A stretch of 64,000 nt of DNA from Ottelia alismoides (Eukaryota; Streptophyta; Magnoliopsida; Alismatales; Hydrocharitaceae): NCBI GenBank assembly GCA_037367405.1, contig JAZKJV010000387.1, forward strand, positions 992,001 through 1,056,000, written 5' to 3'. Below are positions 54,911 to 64,000 of the stretch, one piece after another. Each line of letters starts with the position of its first letter. Within the stretch, counting starts at the first letter, position 1. The translations under genes and the position numbers were made by a program. The notes beneath the pieces are model-generated. The model made no database searches. It was not told the origin of the DNA and saw only the letters and a list, made by a program, of their open reading frames with translations.

Positions 54911-56157
54911 ATGGGTAAAGAACATACTCACGCGAGAAGGACTTGTAAAGCTCTTCAGGATAAAGAAAAAAAGCCAAAGAAGAAGAAAGAGGAAGAGTGG
55001 AAGGAGATGAGGGATCTCACGAACATTACAATACAACTATTCTTGGCAGACAACGTTCTTTGCGAAGTCATCGGCATGGAGGATCCAGTGGAGGTGTGGA
55101 TGAAGCTCGAAGGACGATACAAGTCCAAATCTTTAATGAATCAGCTATTGAAGAAGAAGAAGAAGCTCTATGGTCTAAAGATGACCGATGGGACAAAGTT
55201 CGAAGTGCACATGGATGAATTCAATAAGATTCTTACAGACATGCTCACACTTTAGGAGAAGAATGTGAAAGGATAATCCCTCTTCAAGGAGGAGGATAAG
55301 GCACTGATCTTGTTGAGTTCACTTCCATCTTCCTATGATCATATTATGACGACGTTATTCTACAACAAAGAGACCATCACATTGGACGAGACAATTGCTA
55401 CACTGCTTATGAATGAGTCTCGACGAAGGATGAGGTAACGAATGATGAAGGCCATGTGCTGGAAACCAAGTGTAGATGTTCAAGATCAAGGGTGATAGGA
55501 TTTAGATGTTGATCCAAGTCACGAGATCCGATTAGATGCTTCCATTGTGATAAGGAGGGTCACAATATAGCCGACTGTCCAAGTCGTGAGAAGGAGAAAG
55601 GAAAGAAGAATGTTGTTGATTCTGAATCCGACCAAGAGGTTTCCATCGTCGTCTGCGAGGGAGACTTGCTAGCGTGCTCTAGGGAGATGAAGGCAAATTC
55701 AAGATGGCTTCTGGACTCGGCATGTTCAGATCATATGTACTCATCCAGAGAGCAGATCAGTACATATCAGGCATGCAATGATGGCACGGTCAAGATGGGA
55801 GGTGGAAAGGTTCACCACGTCAAGGGGATTGGATAAGTGCGGTTCTACATATTTGATGGAGCAGTACGAACTCCGACATGTGTCAGACACAATCCTACGG
55901 TCAAGAAGAATCTGATTTCACTAGGAACGATCGAGTCACGAGGACATCGAGTCACCATTGAAGGGAGAGCTCTCAGAGCGAGCAAGGGAGCATGCGTGGT
56001 GATGAGTGGGACGAGGATTCCGAATAAGAGGTATAAGCTCGAGAGAAGGGTCATGACAAGTGATGGAGCTCCAATTATTCCCAAGATGAGCAGTACGATG
56101 AGAGAGCGGCAGGTTATTGAAATCTCTGCTCAAGAAGCACGAAAAAGAGAGAAGTGA
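54911..56157 (+). pseudogene. Copia C gag-protease remnant
   Basis: The gag part (54911-55255, with KEMRDLTNITIQLF, VWMKLEGRY, LYGLKMTDGTKFEVH) stops at a TAG and continues in pieces (KALILLSSLPSSYD). A CCHC zinc knuckle C-x2-C-x4-H-x4-C lies at 55537-55578. A protease-like box WLLDSACSDHM lies near 55703, with Ser-Ala in place of Ser-Gly. The segment typical after Copia protease follows (55837-56157, NLISLGTIESRGHRVT). Integrase and reverse transcriptase are absent. Mobilisation would have needed enzymes from another element. Confidence 0.82.
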
Positions 56158-56403
56158 GTGTGATTCACTTTACTAGAGGATGTCGACACAATCTCTAGTC
56201 ATGAAAGATTCATGGTGCCACATCATGAGGCACAATGCTGAGTTGTGCGAGTGCTCGAGAAAGAGTACGTCAAGGGTGCCCAGTGATGGGTGCATCACCT
56301 AGAGTTGGTGAAATCTTGCTAACAATACCTGTAGATGACAATGGCCCAGTGCAAACCAAAGATGATGAAGAGATCGTTATGGAATTCAACTCATGGGGAA
56401 GAT

Positions 56404-56832
56404 TGTTAGGATTTTGGTCACATATATTAGGATTGGGAATCCTAATGGGATGGGACTCCTAATCCTAATAGTAATTGAGTTGTATTCTATTTACAGTTCT
56501 ATTGGGATTAGGATTATGAGATTGTATTTGGGCTATATAAAGAAGGGGTGGAGGCATTGCCTTACCACCACAACAAGAGGGAAGAGAGAGAAGAGAGAGA
56601 GAGATAAGAGAGCGAGAGAACAGAGAGAGTTGTACTCGTCTTCTTATAGTGATCTTTCTTCTGCAGTGGTCGTGAGAGGTGACCGACCACCTTTATATAT
56701 GGTGTTCTGTCTTTCATGTACTTCTGGGGTGGTGATGGTCGTTTGTGTATCAGCTTCCGTATCCGGAGAGGTTCGTATCCCCGACATCCGGTATCTGAGA
56801 GGAGACGATACTGGTGGATCATTTTCCCATCA
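56404..56832 (+). repeat. Copia C right LTR
   Basis: Starts TGTTAGGATTTTGG after the tract ctcatggggaaga and contains inverted gggaatcctaatggga-type phrases shared with the other family copies. It ends near cccatca. A primer-site-like tgggtatcagagc follows at 56834-56846. Confidence 0.82.
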
Positions 56833-57125
56833 ATGGGTATCAGAGCAGAGTTGGTACCGGGTTGTATCCTAATAATTGGGGTCTCCTCTAGGTGCATTCA
56901 CGGCGAGGGAGCTCCGGGGTGAACAATGAATGTCCGCAGCCACACCTGCACACAGTTCCTCATGGAGTCCCAAATCTCAACGACATACTTCCGCCACGAC
57001 CTCAAGAATAGAGCCAGGATGTAGCTCGGGAGATCAGGTCGAGTCTGGCAGTGGCGGATGAGGTCACGACTGGACGGAAGAGGAGGGACGGTGGATGTGG
57101 TGGTGGGTTACGGGGGAGGAAGAAT
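56833..57125 (+). other. Primer site and leader-like sequence after Copia C
   Basis: GGTATCAGAGC directly after the right LTR marks the start of an internal region, not a flank. The following 280 bp differ from the leader of element C and become GC-rich. No coding domain is visible. Confidence 0.5.
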
Positions 57126-58940
57126 ACGATAAAACAAGTTTTGAGGTTGAAAATACCATATCTACCTCAGATAATATTTTCAATTACTTTTGTGTCCTAA
57201 ATTTAACGTCCTTGAGACATGGATTGATAGCAATTAAATTGAGAGACACAAGTGATAAAGTTTCAAAAATTCTAAGGCACAACTGTTATTTAAAAAACAG
57301 TATCATATTAAGAAGTCAGAAAGCAAAATGCCGTACGAGAACAACTATTGACAACTTCTGCCTCATCATCTGAGGTGGTGAATCTGCATCTGATTGTGGT
57401 AAAGACCATTTTTTCCCTCCGCAGCGATATAGCTCTATCAATCTAAAGATGTTGTTTTAGATTGCTCATAAGCAATGCAATAACAAAGCGAACAGGTAGC
57501 TTCTCTGCATGATTGGGCGAGAATTCAATACGCAAATCAGATTCACATTAATAAGATTTTTTTTTTAAAAAAAAGTATGACACTTGGGTTAGAGGGGATC
57601 AGATCAAGCAAGATTTTTTAATTAGATAGCATTTATGAACAATGTGACAGGAGCAAATGGGTTGCTATTTGCAGCATGATTGGCAGGAATTCGACATAAT
57701 ATGCAATACCATTGAAACTAAGATCAAGATTTTATATAAAAAAACGACACATAAGATATGGATTTGGAAATCAATGCAGTTTAGAAACCACGTGCTGGAC
57801 AGAGGTTAGACAACTTGAATCTTATCTTCCAGACGAAGCTTCTCAACTTAAATCTTATCTTTTTAATCTTTGCATGTACTTACGTGCATGCTGCTCGGGA
57901 TTTAGACGCAATGAACCTCGCCGACTTCTCCCCCTTATATTATCTTATCTTGTTTCTACAATATAATAGCTATTCCTTTTTCTAATTTTACAATTACTCT
58001 TTAGATAGTTATTCCACAACAATAACTAACATTTATTTAACAATAATTAGTATTCGTTCGGCATTCCCAAGATTAACAAAGAAATAAGGAATATAATCGG
58101 CTACCAAGAGGTGGAATAAGCATCTTGTTCGAGCCTTTATCTCTCCAATATAATACAACAAGCTAGATATGGGATCAATACAATTTTTGCTAACCGATTT
58201 GGTTTAATCCGATCTTAAAAAATGATAAAGTCATCAATCAGTTGGATCAGTTTGACATCATAGTCTTATCCGATCCAACCTTTTCGATAAAATTTTCGAT
58301 TCAATCGCTTGTTAGATTTTAAAAACATTGCTTTTGATATTTAGTGCCTTGAGGATAATCAGGCCCTAATTAAGCTTCGTGATAACAAAGAATTTAAGGA
58401 TGGGTTCACTTCAAGTTAAGACGGCATAAAGAGGTAAAATAAGAAAGAAACTGGTTGTCAAACTTGAATGAATCAAAAAAGCAAGACTTTGTATAAAAAC
58501 ACACTCGTATACACTTGAAAATAAATACAAAATATACAATCAACGTATATATCTTATTGTATAAATAAAATATATTTTTGTATACCCAATGTCAAATGCC
58601 ATACATATTTGTACGTAATATTTAAATTAATTATTCTTTGTTCTAATAACAATTTAATAATTGGTAAAGTTCAGTTTAAATTTAAGGGAAATTGTGATGG
58701 AGTGGTTAGTTAATAGTTTGTAATAGAAACCAAAGGTTATAAAATCATTTCTCAACACCATTATATTTGAACAAATTAAAATTTATTTTTTTTCAATTTT
58801 AATTGAATCTGGTGAAGCCGAATTTTGCATTATCAATTCGACCGGTGATTTGACCAAATCAATAACATCTGAACCAAACCAGTAAAGCTCGGCTAAGCGG
58901 ACTACCAGTCCAATCCATGTCCCATTTTGATAAAGTATTG
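57126..58940. other. Intergenic, one diverged direct repeat
   Basis: About 110 bp at 57495-57600 recurs in diverged form at 57655-57765 (shared ctgcatgattggg/cagcatgattgg, gaattcgac, aagatttt, gacac). Otherwise AT-rich with no gene supported. 58860-58900 has phrases shared with 24900 and 63280. Confidence 0.4.
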
Positions 58941-59141
58941 AGAACCCGTTCGGGTATCAGGTTAACCGGAAGATTTGTCGGTAACCTACGAAACACTCCA
59001 AGTTAACATGCGGGTTTACACGCCAAACTCTCGGCCCTAACCTGCGATCTCTCCCGAAGTCCAAGGCACCGTCTTGTCTGTCATGTCGAAGGAGCGCGAG
59101 TATCGATTCACCCATGAGGTCTTCCACCATTCTTCCATCCG

Positions 59142-59333
59142 ATGGCTTCTTCTTCCGAGCCTCGATGCTCCCATGTTTCCGCGTTGAGAAGGAAGGGGCG
59201 ACGAACAGATCGATCGACAAGAGGTACAAGGTGGTTCTTGTGCTTCATCTTCTCTTGCACGATCTCACTGATCGGCCTTGTGGGTCGGGTACCGACGGTC
59301 GATCTTCCAATTTCTTTCCGTGGTAATCCCTAG
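59142..59333 (+). CDS. Hypothetical small membrane protein or first exon
   Basis: A 63-codon frame from ATG 59142. It begins MASSSEP, has a basic stretch (RRKGRRTDRSTRGTR), then one hydrophobic segment (WFLCFIFSCTISLIGLVG), a layout like a type II membrane anchor. The final codons contain a possible splice donor (GTGGTAATCC at 59320), so it could be exon 1 of a longer gene whose rest is not found before the hAT-type element at 59534. GC content is higher than the surroundings. It may equally be a chance frame. Confidence 0.3.
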   Translation: MASSSEPRCSHVSALRRKGRRTDRSTRGTRWFLCFIFSCTISLIGLVGRVPTVDLPISFRGNP

Positions 59334-59533
59334 TTCTTGATGGTATGTTCTTGGCCTTGGTGAATGCAAAAGGGGGCTCTTTCTTTTAGGCATTAGGGCT
59401 GATCCATTTTCCCATTGGATTGTGACAATGCTCCCCCCACTCGTAGCCCCTTTGCTCGGGTGATTTTTTTCATTGGATTTTGAGTTGGATTATGTGGTTA
59501 ACGTTCTTGCGCCAAGGAGTTGGTTGCTGTAGG

Positions 59534-60281
59534 TAGGGATGAAAACGGATCGGATGCAGATCGAACATGCCTATTTTCATATCCATATTCGCTTCATCCT
59601 TATCGAATACGAATACGGATACGGATATGATTCAGATATACATTAAACAAATCATATCCTTAAAAATACGGATACGAATCCGAATCGGATATTTATCGAA
59701 TATGAATACGGATCGAATAAAGAGCGGAATCGACTATGGATCGAACAAAGAGCTAATCCAAATATGAATCGAATAAAGAGTGAAATCCAAATATGAATCC
59801 AATAAAAAGGCTATATACCATTTGAATTTTTATCAAAGTTCATAACTATGTTAAAAAAATAGCAATGAAAAATAAGTTGCATCATGACAAAAGGGAGGAT
59901 CAAGGTGATATGCGTTCTTGACCGGAAGCAAGAAGGAGATATGGTTTCGTAACTTTTGTTTGTGCCCATCCCTCAAACAAACAGAAGTTTATTAATATCA
60001 TTAATATATTGTATTTTATAATGTATAATATTAATATAATAACATGAGGTTGTAGCTTATATTATATTAACTAATATATAAAATGATATTAGATATTGTA
60101 TTCGGATATATGAATCGCAATCCGGATATTCAAGTCATTACAATATCCATATCTGTATTCGGGAAATTTTTACAAATCATATCCATATTCGATTAATATT
60201 CAGATACGAATATCTGTATCCAGTATTTTTTCGAATTCGGTAAACGAATATTCGGATATAACTATATCCATTTCATCCCTA
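59534..60281. mobile_element. hAT-type element 3 with GGATAC arrays
   Basis: Ends TAGGGATGAAAACGG and its complement (catttcatcccta). Both arms are rich in cggatac/gaatacg and complementary motifs, as in the copies at 21740 and 28897. The putative 8-bp flanks gctgtagg and gcatttgg match at only five positions, so the duplication has decayed. Confidence 0.65.
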
Positions 60282-60289
60282 GCATTTGG

Positions 60290-60730
60290 TTTTGAGATCC
60301 GTATTTCAACTTGGTGAGATACGTTAGGTGGACTGGTATTGAATATTGTTGAATTTGAGATCCCTAATTTTGGTTGGATATTGACGTTGGGTTGGATATT
60401 TCAACCTTGATGGAAGGTTGAGATCCCACTCCATTGTCCACCAAAAGATATCATCCAAAGGAATAGATATCGTCGAAATGAATACAAGAGGCTACTAATA
60501 GTCTCAAAACCAAAAACGGAAGTTGCAGTCACGGACGCACATAGTTTTTTGTGATCGTCATTTAACGAAGACGAATCAAATCTTATGGGCAACCTTTAAT
60601 CTGTGGGACACAAAAATCTGCTTGCACAGTCACATAAAAACCCAACAACAATCGGAAGCCCAACAACGTCGTCCACCGATTTCCACAATCGTCATACACG
60701 AGCACAGTACGCCAATCGAAGTGCAGCCAC
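60290..60730 (+). promoter_or_regulatory. Upstream region of the 60731 gene
   Basis: Non-coding sequence between the hAT-type element and the start codon. No clear TATA box. The last 100 bp become GC-richer, as in a 5' UTR. Confidence 0.3.
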
Positions 60731-61228
60731 ATGCGGAGAACGGCCAGCAGGACGGACGTCATCGACAACCTCGCTCCTGTCAAAGCCGCCGCCTGGGCTT
60801 GGTACCAGCATGGCCTCGGGAACGAGAGGATGCCCGTCACTGAGTTCGACCTCGGGAGGCCGCCACGCATGTTTCGTCCCACTCGCTTCCAACTCGAGGC
60901 CGCACGAGGCGGGGCGGAGGCCATCGGATCATCATCGCGGCCGTCGTCGTCGTCCGACAGCTTGAGTCAGAGCGGAGATTCGCAGGAGTCAATGCTTCTG
61001 GATCCTTACGAGATAGAGATGATCACGAGGCACCTGGGCAGCATCTTGGCTTCCAGGGCGAGCGAGGATCCCCGACGGGTTGTAGCCGGAAAGGAGGTTG
61101 GTGGTGGTCGACGGAGGGTGAAGGATGCGTTGTGGAGGAGGCGTGTGGTGTGGATGTGCCGGTCAGCATCGGACGTGGCCGAGGGGAGCGTGGTCGGAGC
61201 CGAGAGGATTCGCCGGCGGCATAGGTAA
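60731..61228 (+). CDS. Conserved-looking plant protein of unknown function, 165 aa
   Basis: An intronless frame from ATG 60731 to TAG-free stop TAA at 61226. It starts MRRTASRTDVIDNLAPVKAA followed by AWAWYQHG, then acidic and hydrophobic stretches, a Ser-rich linker (SSSRPSSSSDSLSQSGDSQE), a short helical block (LDPYEIEMITRHLGSILASR) and an Arg-rich C-terminus. No transmembrane segment, signal peptide or known domain is apparent. I recall similar N-termini (VKAAAWAWYQ) in uncharacterised plant proteins, but cannot name a family. High GC against AT-rich flanks and good codon structure support a real gene. Confidence 0.7.
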   Translation: MRRTASRTDVIDNLAPVKAAAWAWYQHGLGNERMPVTEFDLGRPPRMFRPTRFQLEAARGGAEAIGSSSRPSSSSDSLSQSGDSQESMLLDPYEIEMITRHLGSILASRASEDPRRVVAGKEVGGGRRRVKDALWRRRVVWMCRSASDVAEGSVVGAERIRRRHR

Positions 61229-61425
61229 TTGAAGTGAGAATTGCATGATTCCTGCAATGTATAATGGTTAGGAAGCTGTTGATTATATCAAGTGTAGTTC
61301 AAAAAGCAGTATCTTGTTGTTTTTTTCCGTGGACCGGATTCCAACCTTCCTCTTGCGAGTGATAAGTCTACGCTTAACTATCAGATCTGCTCAAATTGTT
61401 TCCAGAAAAAAGCAAAGATCTGACT
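61229..61425. other. 3' flank of the 60731 gene
   Basis: Presumed 3' UTR and spacer up to the TRIM target site. Nothing else recognised. Confidence 0.5.
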
Positions 61426-61430
61426 ATTAT

Positions 61431-61636
61431 TGTAACGTCCTAAACTTAGGTCCCCGGTCCATTATCGAGGAAAACTGACCCTAACAACTTATTGGGTTTG
61501 GACCCAAATGGATCCGTTGGCAATCACCCAAAATGCTTAAGCTCAAGTTGTCAAGTAGTAATCCTTACCACTTATAAACCACACCACAATTTGTGAGTTT
61601 TCCATGAGGTACTATGTTTTGGGCTGGTGTGTTACA
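61431..61636 (-). repeat. Inverted TRIM LTR
   Basis: Reading the complement gives TGTAACACACCAGCCC ... GGACGTTACA, matching LTR 3 (62264-62470) along its whole length with scattered substitutions. Confidence 0.9.
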
Positions 61637-61700
61637 ACAAGTTGTCAGGGCCAGTTTTCCTCGATAACGGACCGGGGACCTAATCTCGGGACGTTACAAA

Positions 61701-61887
61701 TGGTATAAGAGCCATGTTCCCTCTGATAGTGGAAGGGGTTACCCGAGAGGTGAAGCCGCCCCTACAAGAGGTTGGAGGAAATGGCTACCCGGAACGTGCA
61801 GCCGTCACTATCACTAAAAAGAAGTGATGTGTCATGTCACAACGAGGACGTTGCGACGAGGACGTTGCGAATATAAGTGGAGGAGGT
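61701..61887 (+). other. TRIM internal domain 1
   Basis: Starts with a primer site TGGTATAAGAGC (61701-61712) and ends in the purine tract aagtggaggagg (61875-61886). It holds no frame. Domain 2 (62088-62263) is a close copy with primer site TGGTATCAGAG at 62090 and tract aagtgggggagg. Confidence 0.85.
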
Positions 61888-62087
61888 TGTAAAACCCCAA
61901 ACAAAGGTCCCACACCGTGGAACACAAAATTTCTGGGTGGGATAAATAGTGAGGAGCTTACTACCGAATAACCCGGCTTAAGCATTTTGGGTGGTTGTCA
62001 TCAGGCCCAATTGGGTCTGAACCCAACAAGTTGTCAGGACCAGTTTTCCTCGATAACAGACCGTGGACTTAAGCACGGGACGTTACA
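61888..62087 (+). repeat. TRIM LTR 2
   Basis: TGTAAAACCCC ... GGGACGTTACA, 200 bp, between the two internal domains. It differs from LTR 3 by more substitutions in its first half. Confidence 0.85.
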
Positions 62088-62263
62088 AATGGTATCAGAG
62101 TCATGTTCCCTCTGATAGTGGAAAGGGTTACCCGAAAGGTGGAGCCATCCCAACAAAGAGGTTGGAGGAAAAGGCTACCCGGAGCGTGCAACCGCCACTA
62201 TCAATGGGAATAAGTGATGTGTCATATCGTAACGAGGACGTTGCGAATATAAGTGGGGGAGGT

Positions 62264-62470
62264 TGTAACACACCAACCCAAAACATAGGATCTCATGGAA
62301 AACTCACAAAGTGTGGGTGTGGTTTATAAGTGGTAAGGATTACTGCTTGACAACTTGAGCTTAAGCATTTTGGGTGGTTGCCAACGGATTCATTTGGGTC
62401 CAAAATCAATAACTTGTCAGGGTCAGTTTTCCTTGATAACGGACCGGGGACCTAAGCCCAAGACGTTACA
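62264..62470 (+). repeat. TRIM LTR 3
   Basis: TGTAACACACC ... AGACGTTACA, 207 bp, forms the right end next to the duplication ATTAT. Confidence 0.88.
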
Positions 62471-62475
62471 ATTAT

Positions 62476-64000
62476 GCTCTCTCAGGAGTATAGAAATCCA
62501 TTTTCAGCAAGAAGACGCAATATATTGTTAAATTCGGAGGGACAGAAAAGCCTCCGGAACTTAATTATAAACGACGATACTGAAATATCAAGTATCCATT
62601 CAAATTATATGGATCGGCTACCCGATTAGAACCAACACATTTCCCTTAAGCACAAATATTTAGAGATTAGGTATGGATTATCCCAATTTTTTAGCCATAT
62701 CCACTTAATTATTAAGGATTTTTACACCCGATCTTTATAAAAAAACTTTGTTAATTACCTTTTAACTCATGTACACTTCATATTTGTCCCCAAATCCCTG
62801 CAAACATATTAACTCTTACACCACAACTCATGCGATTAACTACCATCCTTTTTGCTGTTAAATTTAACACATTTTCGTCAAAAAAAGAAAATGTGTGTAT
62901 CCTTGATGTAGAACCAAATTTATGAAATTATGCCTTTCCATTCTCTCACATCTTCTCACATGCACCACACCCCCATCCATTCATTCGCCACCACCCCTCT
63001 TCCTCCTACTCATATGTTGTACCTCTGTGTGATGCAACCATCCTCGCCCGAAAGTCAGCCTAAGCTTACGAGACACCGGGTTCACGAGCACAACACCTCC
63101 ATCGAGAAACCTAGAGCATAGGGTAAAATAGCACCGTCGCCACTGTCCATGGGAGTGTCGCTTTAGACACCATTCACGACAGAGCTCATGCTGTTGAGCT
63201 CTTCCATTGAAAACTCTCCTTGCTACTATCATCGGGTTCCTTGGAGCAAGGCTTTAAAAACCAAGCCGAATCGGCCGGTTCAAAGGTTAGAACAAGAACC
63301 ACAAGAAAAGTAGTCCAACTGGTTGATTTTTACTCAGGAAATAGAAACCAATCAAAATCCAGTTGAACTGCTTGAATAGATTAAAACAATTGAACAAAAC
63401 TACCGTTCAACCATCTATTTTTAACAAAAAATAATTCATATTTATTTACTAAAAATGTCTATTCTTAAAAAGTATGCATATATTCTAGTTTCATTATAAT
63501 ACATAGTATGGTACTGCTTTATCTCTTCTTATTCCATGTGTGCCAATCACCTATTATTGTCTCTCCCTTCCTCTGTTACAAGCATCACCCTTTCTTCCAA
63601 CATGGTCATGAGGTTGTCCCCTTCGAACAACAACAAAAGATGCCTCCGCATAAAGAAGAACATGTCATAGTCATACTATGAGAAGAAAAAAATTAATAAC
63701 CATTGTCATTAACTTTTTTAGTGATTAAGGGGGGAGGGTGGGGTTGAACCCTGATCTTTAGAGTAGGAGCTCACTGCTTCTGCATCTGACTATAGCGTAT
63801 GTTCCATTGTCATTAATAAGAGTTTGAATAGCTTTAAATTTGTTAATTGTAGTCATCCCATATATTTATTTATATGAATGTGACAACATATATTTAGTAT
63901 GCCCTTTTGAATTTTTCTAATAACATTTATTCCCTCAACTTTTTTTGCAATTAAACTTGTACACCTATTCTTAAAAAAATTAGAATATGGTCCTTATGTT
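62476..64000. other. Intergenic; possible MULE-like left end at 62715
   Basis: ggatttttacaccc at about 62716, followed by ttaattacc and attaactcttacacc, resembles the ends of E1, E2 and F. No right end is found before 64000. 62930-63230 is slightly richer in GC with short frames of no recognised function. 63270-63400 carries a decayed repeat with cggccggttcaaagg. No gene is supported. Confidence 0.35.

Larger units (their letters stand above)
36598..56832 (+). mobile_element. Copia element C, split by a Gypsy insertion
   Basis: The 5' LTR is 36598-36901 plus 54410-54539 (about 434 bp, TGTTAGGA...TCCTAACA). The interior is 54540-56403, and the right LTR 56404-56832. The interior encodes only gag and a protease remnant. 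LTRs are clearly diverged. A Gypsy element of 17.5 kb sits in the left LTR. The right LTR is itself followed by a primer-site sequence, so C may also be part of an array. Same family as B. Confidence 0.85.
61431..62470 (+). mobile_element. Rearranged TRIM with one inverted LTR
   Basis: 1040 bp flanked by a perfect 5-bp duplication ATTAT (61426-61430 and 62471-62475). Order: a complete LTR in minus orientation (61431-61636), the last 62 bp of a forward LTR (61637-61698), short internal domain 1 with primer site, forward LTR 2 (61888-62087), internal domain 2 with primer site, forward LTR 3 (62264-62470). No coding capacity. Size and parts are those of a terminal-repeat retrotransposon in miniature, but the arrangement is not standard. 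Confidence 0.88.

Noticed and set aside
1..64000. CRISPR arrays, operons, bacterial genes, rRNA or tRNA genes
   Set aside because: None found; the repeats present are transposon arms or short tandem repeats, and the coding signals are plant-type.

Overview
The window is nuclear DNA of a flowering plant. It is dominated by plant-type Copia and Gypsy LTR retrotransposons, hAT and Mutator-like DNA elements, a LINE relic and a TRIM, and it holds only two convincing host genes. A captured cysteine-protease fragment resembles stem/fruit bromelain (SEQQVLDC, NKGVAS, KNSWG), so a commelinid monocot, possibly a bromeliad such as pineapple, is a reasonable but unproven guess.

Layout. 1-4770: Copia element A, 206-bp LTRs, the left LTR preceded by the 3' end of another copy (shared-LTR array). 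4771-9726: decayed sequence with several MITEs. 9736-10984: a Mutator-like element (MULE) with GC-rich cargo. 11818-15290: a minus-strand array of Copia family B units; 15290-16250: LINE relic; 17184-19811: Copia element D (gag-protease only, TSD GAGAA). 20447-21010: host gene, an ATL-type RING-H2 E3 ubiquitin ligase. 21740-23597: hAT-type element holding a second GC-rich MULE. 27215-28492: a Pack-MULE carrying the bromelain-like fragment. 28688-29824: hAT-type element with another hAT-type element nested inside. 30439-34035: probable solo Gypsy LTR (minus). 34163-34853: a one-and-a-half-LTR Copia remnant (TSD CACCT) inserted in an open reading frame.

36598-56832 is a nest: a gag-protease Copia element (C, same LTR family as B) whose 5' LTR was split by a 17.5-kb Athila-like Gypsy element (36902-54404, TSD GTGAC, 3.66-kb LTRs that are almost identical, tRNA-Asp primer site, one intact 2285-codon gag-pol). 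59534-60281: a third hAT-type element. 60731-61228: host gene of unknown function. 61431-62470: a TRIM built from LTRs in both orientations, flanked by TSD ATTAT.

How parts relate. The Gypsy element looks young and could supply its own enzymes. Copia B, C and D lack integrase and reverse transcriptase and must have depended on other elements. Copia A has identical LTRs but carries three in-frame stops and lacks the start of gag. Three unrelated families (A, B/C, TRIM) show shared-LTR arrays. The most unusual structures are nine covarying hairpins flanking the protease in the Gypsy coding region, an array of polypurine-tract-like hairpins after its pol, and the inverted LTR of the TRIM.
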